Notes: a model not told the origin generated them from the letters alone. Counted from the first letter of the stretch, positions 48,225 to 62,900 are shown. The stretch is 64,000 nucleotides of DNA from Sphagnum magellanicum (GCA_021904315.1 CM038913.1:5083958-5147957); one strand, 5' to 3'. Numbers and translations: made by a program.

Positions 48225-48490
48225 CGTCTACTCCCGTTGCAAACGCAGGGGAAAAGGCTTTGCACAAACTGTCGTCCTTCCCTTCCCCGTCAGCGGCAGC
48301 AGCCGCCCTCCTCCTCACAACAAGATCCGAAACCTCCGAATAATACCACCACCAACAAAAAAAAAACCCCAGATCGCAGTCTGGGTCCAAAAATCCAAAC
48401 AAACCCAAAGAACTGCCAAGAACAACAAAAGTGACCGAAACCAAAGCTCCTCCCCCTCGCCTGCCCACCCCCCCCCTTTCTGAAAACCTA

Positions 48491-48741
48491 GAGAGAGAGA
48501 GAGAGAGAGAACACACCAAAAGGGGGAAAAAAAAATACAAACCCAAAAACAAAAACAAAAAAGCCGAACCCACTACCTGTAACGGACAGCACACGACACA
48601 CAGAGAGAGGGAGAGATCAGTGGAGAAACGATGATGACAAAGATGGAGAAGAGGTCAAGAGTTGCGAGTGTCGTGGATCAATGGCCTCTTGCGGGAAGAA
48701 CGCGAACGATAGCCGAGCACAACACCGGGGGGGGGGGGGGG
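48491..48741. promoter_or_regulatory. Upstream region of the G3BP-like gene with GA run and G15 run
   Basis: A GA dinucleotide run (48491-48510) and a run of 15 G (48727-48741) lie upstream of the leader intron. GA/CT runs are common core-promoter features in plants; the G15 run may form unusual structure. No TATA box could be assigned. Confidence 0.35.
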
Positions 48742-49011
48742 AGAGCAGAAATTGAGCGAAGTTTACGAAAGTGCGCAAAGTACGAAAGAAGGGGGCGAAA
48801 TGTGGCAACCCTAAAATATGCCGCCAGAACCATCCACACGGAATTATGTCCGTCTTCTTTCGGACTCCCTTCCTTCCTTCATTCCTTTCTCCCTCCCTTT
48901 GGATTCAGTACCCCCTTTCTTTGTTCACTATCCTATTTTTTGTTTTTTATTCTTTTGAACCCAACTTCATCATAAGAGTTTTTCTTCTCAACTTTGTGAA
49001 GTAAAAAGGAG

Positions 49012-50095
49012 GTTGAAGGTCATCATCCACAAGAAGACTTAGCCACATTTGTTTACAAGTCTCAGAGGTTGAAGATCACCCACAAGAAGATTTAGCCACA
49101 TTTGGTTACAAGTCTCAGAGCTTGAAGGATCATCCACAAGAAGATTTAGCCACATTTGGTTACAAGTCTCAGAGCTTGAAGATCATCCACAAGAAGATTT
49201 AGCCACATTTGGTTACAAGTCTCAGAGCTTGAAGGATCATCCACAAGAAGATTTAGCCACATTTGGTTACAAGTCTCAGAGCTTGAAGGATCATCCACAA
49301 GAAGATTTAGCCACATTTGGTTACAAGTCTCAGAGCTTGAAGGATCATCCACAAGAAGATTTAGCCACATTTGGTTACACCTCCCAGAGGTTGAAGATCA
49401 TCCACAAGAAGATTTAGCCACATTTGGTTACAGGTCCCAGAGGTTGAAGATCATCCACAAGAAGATTTAGCCACATTTGGTTACAGATGCCAAAGATTGA
49501 AGGATCATCCACAAGAAGATTTAGCCACATTTGGTTACAAGTCTCAGAGCTTGAAGGATCATCCACAAGAAGATTTAGCCACATTTGGGTACAAGTCTCA
49601 GAGCTTGAAGGATCATCCATAAGAAGATTTAGCCACATTTGGTTACAAGTCTCAGAGCTTGAAGGATCATCCACAAGAAGATTTAGCCACATTTGGTTAC
49701 AAGTCCCAGAGCTTGAAGGATCATCCACAAGAAGATTTAGCCACATTTGGTTACAAGTCTCAGAGCTTGAAGATCATCATCCACAAGAAGATTTAGCCAC
49801 ATTTGGTTACATATCCCAGAGATTGAAGATCATCCACAAGAAGATTTAGCCACATTTGGTTACAAGTCTCAGAGGTTGAAGGATCATCCACAAGAAGATT
49901 TAGCCACATTTGGTTACAGGTCTCAGAGCTTGAAGATCATCCACAAGAAGATTTAGCCACATTTGGTTACAAGTCTCAGAGGTTGAAGGATCATCCACAA
50001 GAAGATTTAGCCACATTTGGTTACAAGTCTCAGAGGTTGAAGGATCATCCACAAGAAGATCTAGCCACATTTGGTTACAAGTCCGAGAGAACATT
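49012..50095. repeat. 54-bp minisatellite, 20 units
   Basis: Units follow GATCATCCACAAGAAGATTT, then AGCCACATTTGGTTACAAGT, then CTCAGAGCTTGAAG. Twenty copies of the TAGCCACATTT core were counted, at intervals of mostly 53 or 54 bases (one 57). Units in the middle are almost identical; the outer ones are more diverged. Because 54 is a multiple of three, long frames stay open on both strands (18-residue repeats SLKDHPQEDLATFGYKSQ on plus and MWLNLLVDDPSSSETCNQ on minus), but 53-base units break them, so I do not call a gene. Confidence 0.96.
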
Positions 50096-50879
50096 ACCTA
50101 CTCCAGGGTAACACTTGAGGCCTTGAGCATTACCAAAATAAGGGCCCATGAGAGGTAGAGCCAAGGCAAAGCTCAATTACAATAATGCCCATGGCCGAGG
50201 GCATAACACAATGTAAAACTCAATGGTTTTTTACCCCTTTTTTTCTTCTTTTAAAACCTACATTTTTTTTTTAAAAATCACAAGTGTGAGCATTTCATAT
50301 TTTTAAATGCTTTGCAAGTTTTTTATATTTGATAAGCATTTTGTTGTGCATTACGAGATTAATGCTTCATATTATCGAAACTAAAAAAGCCATACACATG
50401 AAAACTAGATGTAAATTTTTTATGTCTAAAAAAAAAGCTCATTTACAAATTGCAAGAATTTAAGCTCAAGATCTTGCAAAGTACAAGTTTGGTCCTTGTG
50501 TGTGCTCTGAAATCTCAACAAACACAAAAAATAAAATTATATTATATTGTATTTATTATATATATATATACCATTTTCAGATTGAACTTGGTATTAAACT
50601 ATGAAAAACTAACTTCCTACAATAAATACCTAACAATTCCTCCAAATACATTACAAATCTTAAATCTTGTTGGAGGTTTTTACAAAAAGTTTAGGACTTT
50701 TTGTTATGTGTAAGCAACATGCTAGAACTTGTTGTTTTAATATAGTGATTTTAGTTTTTCTTTTTCACATATGGTGAATTTGGAACATTTTTCTTTTAAA
50801 AAATCTTTTGTTTTTTGCAGTGCTTTTTTGTTATGGTCACTAAATACTGAAGTTTCACCCCCCCAAAAAAAAAAAAATG

Positions 50880-51560
50880 ATGAACTTCACTCAATAATTT
50901 TTGAATATTTTTTTAATTTGATTTATTCCAATTTTGATGTAGTTGGAGTAACAATTAGGCAAAAATGCAGACTTCAAAGGGAGTTACATGCCTCTTTGAA
51001 GGACATCTACATTTTTTCAAAATTCCAATTTCATCCTATTTAATTTGAACTTTACTTATTCTAATTTTGATGAAGTTGGAGTACAAGTAAATTAGGGAAA
51101 TAAACAAAGGGGACTTCAAATTTAAGAGGTACTCAAAAGACATGTTCATTTTTTTTAATTCCAACTTCATCCAAATATGATGAAGTTGAAATATAAATAA
51201 ATTTAAAGAAGGAATCAGAGTAAGACTCCAAATGGAGGTGTTTACTCTAAAGGCATATACATTTTTTTCAATTCCAACTTCATTTGAATTTATTTAATTT
51301 CATCCAAATTTATTTCAATTTTGATGAAATTGAAGTAAAAGAAAATAGAAAAAGGGAACAAAGGGGACTCCAAAAAGGGACTTATTTAAAGGACATATAC
51401 ATTTGTAAAGTCTAATTTCATGCTAGTTTATTCCAATTGCATCAAAAATAATTCCATTCATAAAAATAATAATTCATTCAAATGAAGTTGGAATAAAAAT
51501 TAAGGAAGGGAAAAACAGATTCCAAAGGCAAGTGCTTTGGAAGGACATATCATATTTCCT
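50880..51560. repeat. Degenerate 130-bp tandem repeat with an internal hairpin, about 4 units
   Basis: Each unit has GGACAT(C/A)TACATTTTTT, then AATTCCAACTTCATC, a short gap, GATGAAGTTGGA or a variant, and AAAGGGGACT(C/T)CAAA. The inner CCAACTTCATC and GATGAAGTTGG parts are inverted copies, so each unit could fold. Confidence 0.6.
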
Positions 51561-54500
51561 CCTAAAATTAGCAAAAAATATTTATCAATTCACAATATCC
51601 TTTTAGAACGGAATTAGCAAATATTCACCAATGGGATAGCCCAAAATTTTCTCATTTAAATTAACAAACAATTATCAATTAGAAGGATTAAAATTACCAA
51701 TGGGACGCACTCACCATAATGCCTTAACAACTTTGACACTAATTATATTATTTGGATTTATCCAAAGTCTATGATTTCAAGTTTCGTATATTTGTGCACC
51801 CTAATTTTTGAAAAGACACACTTGGACTTAATTACATGTCAAAAGATGCATTGATTGATTTTCAATTTTTTTCAAAATGTCCTTGACTTTTTTTAAGACT
51901 ATAACCAAAAAAAAAAAACACAATTATGAAACACAAACAGTTGAGGTAGTTGTTAAAAAGTTATTGTTTTTTCAAAGCGATCAAACCCTAATCTTTGTAG
52001 AAGATTCGAAGGTTTCTTTTTCTTCCCTTCCAACAACAAACCATCGATTGCACACCTCTTTTCTCTCATCATCATGATCATCAATTGCTTCTCTTTAAAG
52101 CTCTAGTGCTATTGGAATGTTGTCATAACACAAAAGGCTTGAAAGTTGAAGATGAAGATTATCCAACTTTGGAGAGGTATCAAGGCAAGTTTGTTGTGCT
52201 TTCTATGAGACTTATGTAGGGCAACAATAGTTACAATTGTTCCTTATGCACATCACAATCACATCCCAGCAGGAGCTCAACAAGATTGAAGTATTTTTCA
52301 AATCTCTTTGTTTTATTTTACAAAAGTTGGAAGTATGTTATGGGTGTATGCAAGAAATTTTCTTGTGAGCAAGGAGCCCCCTTTTAATTTTAAGCCCATT
52401 CTTCTAGATTTTCGCTTCATTAAAAACTTGCCATTTTCCAAAAAGCAAACACTTGTGAAAATGCTTCTTGCCTGCACATAGGTATTTGGATTTATTTTCT
52501 TGAATATTCAGTAATGTGAGTTTTTTCACCTAAGCTAATTGAAGTGGGATATTTCAATGGGTTGATAATGTTGGCTGAACTTTTTTTGCGTGGGGTGATT
52601 ATGCTACATTTTTGTCATCATTTGTTGAATTAGGGTTGAAGCTATGGATGGACATGCCAGAGGATGCTATGGTTATTATGAATTTCTTTTTTTGTCGTTC
52701 CATTCTAAGGAAGGAATCCCAAGTATGTTTGTCTTTCTAAAGGTTTGTCTAAAGTAGGTAACACAAGGTTCCTTATATTTTCGTGTCTATGATAAGGTTC
52801 TCTAATATAATGTCACTTGTAAATTCCATATGACCCATCAGCTGCTTGAAAGCTAAAAGCTAAAATGCCCACAATCTGGTGTTATAATAATGTATAGAAA
52901 TTGTTGGTCTTGCTTTTAGCAACTACCAAAACAAAATTTTAATGAGGCATGAACAAAATGTTGCAAAAATGAAGAAGATTTTTGAATTAGGACACATCAA
53001 CTTTCTTCAACTTTAATGTTTTTTTTAAGCTATGACTATTCCAAAAAATAGACATATACATCTCAACATGTCTCATTCATGGCTCATTTGCATTTGAGCA
53101 CATGGAGACATGAGTGGAAAAAATGTGTGAAATTAACCAATTTTTTGGTGCTTGCCTTTTGTAAGGTCTTTAAAACTTGGCCAAGGTTTATTGTCCCACA
53201 AATAATTAATCATCTGACACAAACCTTTGGCTATATAATCAAATGTATTTTGGTCACATTCTCTTGGTTATGACTAAAAGAGGCTTATAAGATTCCATAA
53301 TTTAGTCGTAGTTGCTATAATAATTTCAAGGATGAATGGGCTTCTTGTTCTAGTTCATGAATCTGGGTTGCAAAAAGATATGGATAAGTGGAGTAAGGAA
53401 AGAAATGAATGCATGAAGTAGTTTCAAGAAGCAAAAAAAGGAAGATAATGGGTTAAGTTTTCACAGGAATTTAATGTGTCGTTCAATCCACACTTTAGTT
53501 TTTAGTTGTATGATGACCTTCACATGTTTGTTGAGCTGCATTTTGTTATCCTCTAAAGTATTTATTTCAAAGTTTTCAAGTTCATTTTGTATTCTATTTT
53601 CTTTTTATTTTTTCTTGTTTTGGGTTTTCTTTGGCATTTTTCCCTTTCTATAGTCCTCTTTCTTCTCGGGGTCTGTTGGTCTTCTTTATTTCTTAAAGGT
53701 TTTGTTGAACTAACCAGCATCATGGCTAAGTTTTCCTATTATTACCAATCTTGTGACAGAAACTCAGTTTGATGGTTAGTGTTTAACTCATTGCTAGGAA
53801 TTGATGAAGTTAGTGGGGTTGTTATGGTAGTTGGTCATTACCATACATGTTGTCATTGAAGGTTTGGGAACATGCATATGACCATAGTTGTTGTTCATTC
53901 TGTCATGTGGTTTTGTTTTCACTTTTCTTTTAAGGAGGGGTTTCTTTTTTTATGTTTGCCAATTGTTATCGATTTGATGTCCAATTTGACATATTCATAG
54001 CTTCTTCAACTCTTTTTAGGTTGATTTAAATTGTCTTCATGTAGATATCTAGTGAATTCAATTGCAATAAGAAAACAAAGTTGAACTATTTGTGTAGGGC
54101 ATTCATGGACCATACTTTGCATACCCACCATGAACTCTTCAATCCAAGTCAATACGTCAAGACCTAATTAGTACTTTTTTCAGGAGATACTACCATGTTT
54201 GAGTATGTTATGTTACAATATTGGCTATAATATAACAAAAAGCTGAAATGGAAGTTTACCACCTTAGGTTGGTATAGGTTATGCCAAAAGAAACATGAAT
54301 TTTATAATAGGGGACTATTTTTTGTTCATGTTTTCTCCTTGTTAATAAAACTTCCTTCAACTGATTTGCTTGAAGTTACTTTCTATAAATTGCTCCTTAA
54401 AGTCCCGTGTGATAACAAAACATCTATGTAGTTACAAGTCCTTGTGTTTATGAAATTACAGGACTTTTGTCCTATACATTTTGCCAACATATATTGCCAC

Positions 54501-57256
54501 TATAAATTTGGAGTTATTTTGTGTTGTATTGTGATGAGCATGTGGATGGTTTTCTTGGAGATATTATATTTTTCATGCAAGTTTTGGATCTATTGTGCAA
54601 TCAATGGTTCACAATTATTGGTTATAGGTTTATGTTCAAGGCCACATTTGACTTATTTTCACATAGAAATATATCCAGTGTTTTTCAATATAATGGTTGT
54701 ATGTCACAATTACATTGGTCCTATTTCTTTAATGAACAAGGTGTTCTTCCTTTCAAAAATGCTTACAGGTCTATCATCTTTGCTTGGTGCTTGGGTTGTG
54801 CATCTTGAGGTTATGCGTCCCTTTGTAAAAATGGCTTTATGTAGGTATGTATTTTTTAGCTTGGGGAAGGGCTAGATGTTATGCATAATAAGGACTAAAT
54901 AACAACTAGGATAGTAATTCATCTTGCAAGAAGATTGTGGTTTTCTTTACACCCAAGCAAGCAAGATGGATTGCTTGGTACATGCAACACGTTGACTAAT
55001 TTTAAACTTGATTTGCGGGTCAAGATCATTTGTAAATGGTGCATTTGATTTGTGTCCTTGGACATGTTAAGCTAAAGAGTGATTTGTAGTAGTGGTCTCA
55101 TTTTTTGCACATGGTACAAAGGGATGTCCACCTAGATTCCTTGAAGATTTCTTGGTTTTTTGCCCCAATAAATTTTTTTGTTCATGGTGTAATCTTCCAT
55201 TGATTAGTTGAATCATAGGACTTGGCCGCTTGACTCAACTTTGCCATAAGGTTTGTCTACATTGTGTTGTAATTGCTAACTTTCTCATAAGGTTTCCCTA
55301 CATTAATTTGTGTTGATTTTGATTACTTTCACATGGTTGTGTAATGGCAATGTGGTGAAATGTGGATGCTTGTTGGAAATCTCAAGTTGGATCTATAATA
55401 CCCCCACACTCTCCAACTAAAACAAAAATTTGGGAACTTTTAGTGGAGTTGGGGCGCAAGCAACAAGTGCTTGGAGTTCAAGTGTGGCTTAGTGTTTTCT
55501 TCCAAATAAAATTGTTTTTGAAAGTATGGGTAAAGATGGTCACCCTCAGTTTTGTTTTTATGATGCATAATGATTAGCAAATATTGGAAATGTTCAAAAA
55601 ATTGTCTCCTTGAATAAATCCACATACCCATTACATTCTAGTTGGAGTAAAGGGTTAAGGACATATGTTATGAAGTTTAAGCTACATAGTTTTTAATAAG
55701 AATATGTGTGCAGGTGTGTGCATACAAGAATGGGGAGGTAGTGATAAATACAACAACATGCATTTTATGAAAATTTGATCTTCAACTTGTCTAGCTAGAT
55801 AGCATTTTCTCATGATTTTCTGTAACAAAGGGTGTCACTTCATGCCTATTTCACTAGTTTATTGATCAAGGGTACAAAAGTCTTTTTATGACATTTTTTG
55901 AAACCTAATTTGAACTCAACTTTGTTTAACCTTTCACAAAAACATGTATATTCCATCCAAAAAATGGTCTTTACAAAAAAAAAGGTGTTTCCTATGTTAA
56001 ATAAATTTATCATTGTGTATGTTGTTATTAGTAATGATTGGTGTATTAAAGTTAGCCTAGTTTTATGCCTTAAAGACCTATCTTGGTTGTGTGGTATTGT
56101 AATAAATAGAAAAAAAACTAATGATATTAATGGTCTTTTTACAAGAAAATAAGCTTAAGTGAGAAGGTGTCTACTTACTAGCCAAAATTTGCTTGCAATG
56201 GGAAAGAAAATATCATTGTATGCAAATAGAATCATTACTTTCAAATATGAAATTCTTGAATTGACATTAAATAACCTTTGATTAATCTAGAGCTTTTTTC
56301 CTTGATCATGAGGTTCTAATTATTTGTAAAAATGTTGTAAATTCACATATTTCAACAAATTTTTTTAAACAAAGAACCATAGAAAAACTTTGGGAATATT
56401 TTAAATATATATTTTTGGATATTTAATCTACAAAATTAACTAGTTATTTCATAGACATGTGGTGAAATTGTCCCTAGATCACAACATATTTACTTGGTTA
56501 ATAAGAAGGATAAAAATGTGATATTAGTCAATTTTCATTGTGAAAATCAATTTTAGAATGAGGGTCCCAATAAAACCCATCCAACATTAGTCATAATCAT
56601 CATGGGTAGGAAAGGTTAATTCTTGAAATTTATTTATGAATTAATTTAAAAAATTAAAAGGATGTTGAAGTTATTGCCCATTTTCAAACATTAACACCTT
56701 CACATTTTCATTATAGTAATTACCAAATTTCATTCTTATTTTTAAAACCACATTTTGTTTTGAATTATTTCGTGAATAGATAACTTGGTCATTATGAAGG
56801 CCATACTAGGATACTTGCATTAATGCCGCATAAATTGTTTTTTTGAAAGTGGGTTTAACCCAAGTTAATATGGTTCAAAAAGTTCAAGAAAAGTTATCTA
56901 CATTGGAAAAAACAAAAGACAATAACATATGAATGTTTAATGCAAGAACAACTACCCAACATTGAGAACCTAGAATAGGATTTTTCTAACCCACTTATTG
57001 GTTTTGCAAGTGAACTTAATGTTACTAGTGGTAACCCTGTGCATAATGCACAAGTGTGTTAATTCCCAAAGCGTTCCAGAGAGGGAGGGAAGGTCGGTCA
57101 AGCAGCACTTTTGGCACTTGGATTTTGGAGTCCGTTGTGTAGTAGTAATCCATCGATTAAAATGTCAGTCGACGTTCCGGATCCCGACACGTGGTTAGTT
57201 AGTCACCTCGGGTACCCGTATCTTTCCCTCTACCTAATAATGACACTACAGGAAAA

Positions 57257-57425
57257 GTCGCAGTTTGGGACTTGGAAATTTACCAAAAGGAAAAAAGGTC
57301 GCAGTTTTAATTGGGATCTGGAAATTTACCAAAAGGTTGAGTCGTAGTCAGTTTTAATTGGGACCTGGGAAATTTACCAAAAGGATAAGCCGCAGTCAGT
57401 TTTAATTGGCACCTGGAAATTTCAC
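57257..57425. repeat. 41-48 bp tandem repeat, 4 units, in a GC-richer island
   Basis: Units start at 57257, 57298, 57341 and 57389 with GTCGCAGTTT or a variant, then TTAATTGGGACCTGGAAAT and TTACCAAAAGG. The island 57055-57480 is clearly less AT-rich than its surroundings and has a CACGTGG G-box core at 57189-57195. Confidence 0.75.
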
Positions 57426-59900
57426 AGCATTTACTGGAGTCACTGTCACAGACAGATAGACAAACAGACGAACGTAGTGAATTAATATATATGATTGATG
57501 GCTTATTTCAAATAAATATTATTGTTCAACAACATTTTATGTCAATTAAATAAGAGCTAAAAGCTATAATTAATTTTAAATCCTCATTTGACAAAAAATT
57601 CAATGTTTATACCTTGTGCACTAAAAATGACAAGCTTTACAAGTGAAAGATTTGGTTACATTATTTGTTCATGTCTTTATTTCTATGATTACAAGCTTGT
57701 ATAACTTAACATCCATTATAAAAAATATGTGCAATTTTTAAAAAAGAAATATATGTGGCTAGATTAAATTCCTATGAAATTGTAGTTTCTTTCATCTTCT
57801 ATAAATTGACATAAGAAAAAAATACAATCATATTACTAATCACTTATGTCCAAACATATAAAAAAATCCATCCATATTTTCCATAACATTTTTTTCCCTT
57901 CGAAAGATTTCCATACACAACACAAAATTTCATGCTTTGTGTAAATGATGCAATAAAATTACCCAATTAATTTCCAATGGCATAATTTCCATGGGTGCAA
58001 AAATGTTCTATAAATATCTTTTTCAATGCATTTCTTGATAGATGTTCTTTAACATGAAATTCATATTTGAAATTAAATCTATTAAAAAAAAATCCATACA
58101 ACCTTAAATAAAAACACAATTTTTTTTAAAACTTAATTTACAAGCCTTTCAAATGTCAAAGATAAAATTATGAAGCGTCAATTTGTGATTGTTAAATTTA
58201 AATAGAATTAAACAAATATATTCATGAATGACTTTTACACGAAAAAAAATTATTTACTTAAAATCTTCAAGTTTATAAAATGATTGAAAATGTAACCTTC
58301 TAAAAAACATTTATCCCATACATTGTTCCTAATCAATTTCTCATTGTGCAATGTAAAATTATGTCAATCCTAAACATGAATGTTGTTCCATTGCATGTTT
58401 TTAATTTCACATCGTATTTTGGCAAAAAAACGCGATGTTTTTTTCTTTGTGTTTAATTTTACATTGCTCCAATCATAAAAATGTGTAGAAAAATGTATAA
58501 ACATGATTTCACTACACTTGTGATAAATTAAAATATATAACTTGCTTTTTTGTAAGCACACAATGAAACACTTGTCATTGTTATCTAGGTTTTTATGAAC
58601 AATCAACTAATTTATACCCACTAGCAAGTAACTTTTGCACTTAGAGAAATATGCTTTTCATTTTCAAAAATTAATCCTTGAAAAAATTTATTTATTTATA
58701 TTCATAATGCATTGCATTCATTGTGAAATAAAATAAAACAAAGCTTGACACTTACACTTGTTTTTATATGTGTTTTGATTATCCAATGTGCAACAAAATA
58801 TTTCAAAATATGGTGAAATTGATATATTGCAAAGTTTACACATCATAAAATGTCCTTAATCAATTTGATTAAAAATTAAACTTAGAATGTTAACTTAATT
58901 TGTCATTGCAAAATATAATATAATTACACAATGAATATCAAAACAACTATTGAATAATATTACACATTGATGTAAAAAGGTTTGAAGATATGAATGTTTT
59001 CTTGTAGCTTGACAAATTTTTATTAAGGTTTGGTTTTATTAACCTTTCCAAGAAAAATTGAAAATTGAAATATTGTTTGGCAATATAATTTAATTATTTA
59101 TTGCACTTGTTAACCATTCATTTAAATTTCATTTAAACACACTTGAATTCCCATGACACGAATTTATGTTAATATATGAATACAAAAAATGAAAAATTTA
59201 TTTTGTTTTATTAATATTTGTTTTGAAATTAAACGAATTCTTTACGAGACAACCACTACAAATACATGGCAATTATATCACAAAATAAACAATAGCAACA
59301 TAAATAATTCAAGATTACAAAATACTCAAATGAAACGAAATAAAATAAAATTATGAAACATTTAAATTGTGAAATAAATTTAAGGAAGGTTCAAATAACT
59401 TCACTATATTGTAATTTTTTTTTGTCATTACAAATTTTTCATTTTTTAATAGATTTTTAAAAAACTCGTCTCATAAATTAACATATGATCACCTATATTC
59501 AAACTATTGATATGTTGTAGTCAATAACATCTAATTATTCCATGAATACATATAAATTTATTAAGTAGATTTAACATTAGTCACATTCCCTTTTGAAAAT
59601 TCTATTGATGTCTTCTAGAATGCCCTTCATGCATATGCATGGTACATAATTATTAAACATATTATAATTTCAACAAAATTTAAAATGCAAACAAAATGGA
59701 CAATAGATTTTCATTAAAATGCATCACTTAAAATAGAAGATTATTTGAATACTCAAATAATTGATTTTTTCAATGAACCTTATATGTGTTTTTTGGCCAA
59801 GTATTAACAATAATAATTTTTCTTACATTCTAATTTTATAATTGAAGATTTGAAGGTTTTTTAATATTAAAGTTTAATAAGGGCATAAATTTAATTATTA

Positions 59901-59926
59901 AACACACACACACACACACACACACA
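59901..59926. repeat. (CA)n microsatellite
   Basis: An ACACAC run of about 26 bases lies in AT-rich DNA. Confidence 0.95.
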
Positions 59927-62900
59927 TAAACCTTTATATATAATTCAATCAAATAAATAAACTTGTAAAAATTATAACTACACACCAAATGTGCAAGTGT
60001 GATTTGATGAAAAACACACATGAAAACATTATTATTTTTTTCTTGGATATCTATAATTATATACATGTAAATAACGTAAACACAAAAAAATTATAATGAA
60101 ACAAACATAATAATCAATATGAAAAAATAAAAATAAATGAAAAGTGAAGTGTTTAATATGTAAAAAAATTAAGGAATGAAATCAAGTGAAAGATGAACTT
60201 GAATGATATAAATTGTTTTTGACTGTGTTTGCAAGCTCAAAAATCATATAATAGTAAAATGTTGAAGTGTAAAGGTCTATATAACAATTCCAAATCCTTA
60301 CAATCAAGGACCACAATGTATAGTGTAGTACATACTAGTGATGTTTCTAATAACATCATAATCTATTCGTCATGCAAAAGTATGGCACTTCTTTGTAATT
60401 CTTTATGTTCAATCAAATGTAGGAGCGCCATTTTAACTTCCATGTTTTCATTTGAAGTATTCAAAACGAAAATGACATCATTCCTTACAATAAAATCACA
60501 TTCGTGTATCCCATGATCAACTTCTTCATTTTCCTCAACAAAGCTATGGAATTAATCACATGTGTAGTCACATAACATGTTGAACAAAAAATTTCTTGGG
60601 CCTAAGTGAAGTTGCTAGTTCTTGCCCATAAAAATAATTTACAATAATTTTGATTTTTCTCATAACATTAAAAATATTGCTTGCAATTTTTTTGGGTATT
60701 TTAGTTATAATTGTAAATAATTTGAATTGGTTTATTATTAGTAAGGAATTTTTCTTGGTAATCTTTAGCACAAAATTACATTTACTTTCATTGATTGTAA
60801 TTATGGCTATCATTAAACACCAACACTCACATTTTTCATATTGTAAATGATTTTCCAAAATTGAACTAAATCATTTTGGTCCAAAGTTCTGAAATATATA
60901 TCTTTCATCATGAGGTTCATTAGTTAATTCAAACCTTCAAATTTCAAACTTATAGGACATCCACACTATAACATCAAATCATGTTCAAAAAATGTGTATA
61001 GATGCATTTGAGCCCAAAATGTTGCATACTAAATTTGCCAAAGATGGCTCATTTGAAAGGTTGCTTGGAGGTGCGAAATAACCTTTTGGATGAAGGGAGT
61101 TACATAGGTGATGTCGTTCACTTGCCATCTCCAATCCATGGAAGTTTTGTAATTGAATTTGTAGTGTAAAATTCAAAACTGTGCAATATCGAAGTACACT
61201 TTTTCTTTCTCTCTTTATCAGAAAACAAAACTCACACCATACTTGAAAGCATACAAAGATGAGAACAAATCAACATTTAGAATTATGAAATCGCTCATGA
61301 ATGGAACTAGTTCATAGTAAGGTTGAATCTACACATTCAAAAGTGCAGCATGATGTAGTGTTAGAAACGCCTCACAAATAATTTCGAAAGCTTTGGAATT
61401 GAAAGCATAGTGTAAGATCAAAAATTGTGCAATAATTAATTTCATATCTATTTCTCCCCTTTTCTAAAACAAAGCTTATACACTTATTTCGAAGAAGAAT
61501 TCAAATATGCGAACTCAACAATAGAATCTGATGAAATGTTGAAATGTGCAAATTCAATAAAGTGTGTGAAATGTAAGAAAATTCAAAAACGAAATCATAC
61601 ATTAATTGATGATAAAAATGTAATGCATTGTCTTTTATCTATTTGTTTCTTTTTTTAAACGTTATGTATATGCTCATAAAATTATAACATCATATTTTTT
61701 TGTATTTTACAATCAAAACACATCTTATATATCATTTTTAATACATTGAATGTATTCAATCAAATATATTAATCATTAATTTAATATGTTTTTTAAAAAA
61801 AAAAGCTTTGAATTGAAAAAAAGTCAAACATGTTATTAAACCTTTTCATTAAATTTATAATTATCCAAAGATTTTAAAAGCAATTATGAAATTCATTTTG
61901 GATTTCATATTCGTATATGCATTAATGATTTCACTTAAAATTATGCACATCAAATATGTAATTGAAGAGGTCCAACTTTCTTTTCATCACACAAAGTTTA
62001 ACTTGAATAAAATTGAATTTATCAACCAAACAATAAATTTCACTCTAAATCCATAACCAACGAATCATTAATAATCAAGTACTTAACATATTTTATTTGA
62101 TATATATTTTAAAAAATAAAATTTATGCAACATGAGACATAATGTAAATTAAATGGTCAAACTTTATGTTATGCCATAAGGATTAATTTTGAAATAATTG
62201 ATCATTTCAAGCAAAAGAAAAAAAATTCTTTGAAAAAACAAAATTTAACATAACACACATCATTGGAAGAAAATAACTTAAACTTCAATGTTTTTTTCCC
62301 CAAAAAAATCATATATTGTGATAGCTTTACCATTTCAGCATAAATTAAATTATTTTTTGTTTTGTCAAAAAATTGAAAAATTATTCATTATTTGTGCCAA
62401 ACTCTTAATAAATTTAAAAGTTCAACTGTCAAGATTTGAACCACAGACCTTCCACGATAATTGAAGTAATCTAGACACATTAGATTGGTTCATAACATTG
62501 ACACATTGTTTTTTTGTTTTTTTAATAATCATTACTTGCTGAAATTTTCAAAATAAAAAACCAAGTGCCAAAGTTGAGATTTCAAATTTAAATAATTATT
62601 CAGCAATTTGTTGCCAAAATGGTAAAGGTACTATGATATTGCAATAAATAGATCATGGCATCATGGATATTATGGGTTGATGCCCTATTGATGAAAATAA
62701 TTAATGTGACACATTAAACAAAAAACCATAACACCTAACACCCACTATCAATGGTTTTTTTCATTTATAATAAAGTATATGGAAAGACCCATGCATTTTT
62801 TAACATTTCATTCATTCATTGACCACCCATATAAGGGTTTAAACATATGATTTTAATCCTTTCGTAGTTTATTTTCTTGATCTTGTTTTCACGAAACCAA

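Noticed and set aside
49146..50094. Open frames on both strands of the minisatellite as repeat-protein genes
   Set aside because: The frames exist on both strands for the same arithmetic reason (54-base period), are broken by 53-base units, and lack a splice or start context.
49012..50095. CRISPR-like array
   Set aside because: The units are contiguous with no unique spacers between repeats and the DNA is a plant nuclear genome, so it is a minisatellite.
54444..54875. Reverse transcriptase fragment of a LINE (LQDFCPIHFAN resembles the DFRPISL motif)
   Set aside because: Only one short resemblance; no catalytic motif or further RT blocks follow in any frame.
62420..62490. Possible tRNA or tRNA-derived SINE on the minus strand (GGTTCAAATCT box)
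   Set aside because: The T-arm stem does not pair well, no anticodon arm or A box could be drawn, and no acceptor stem was found.
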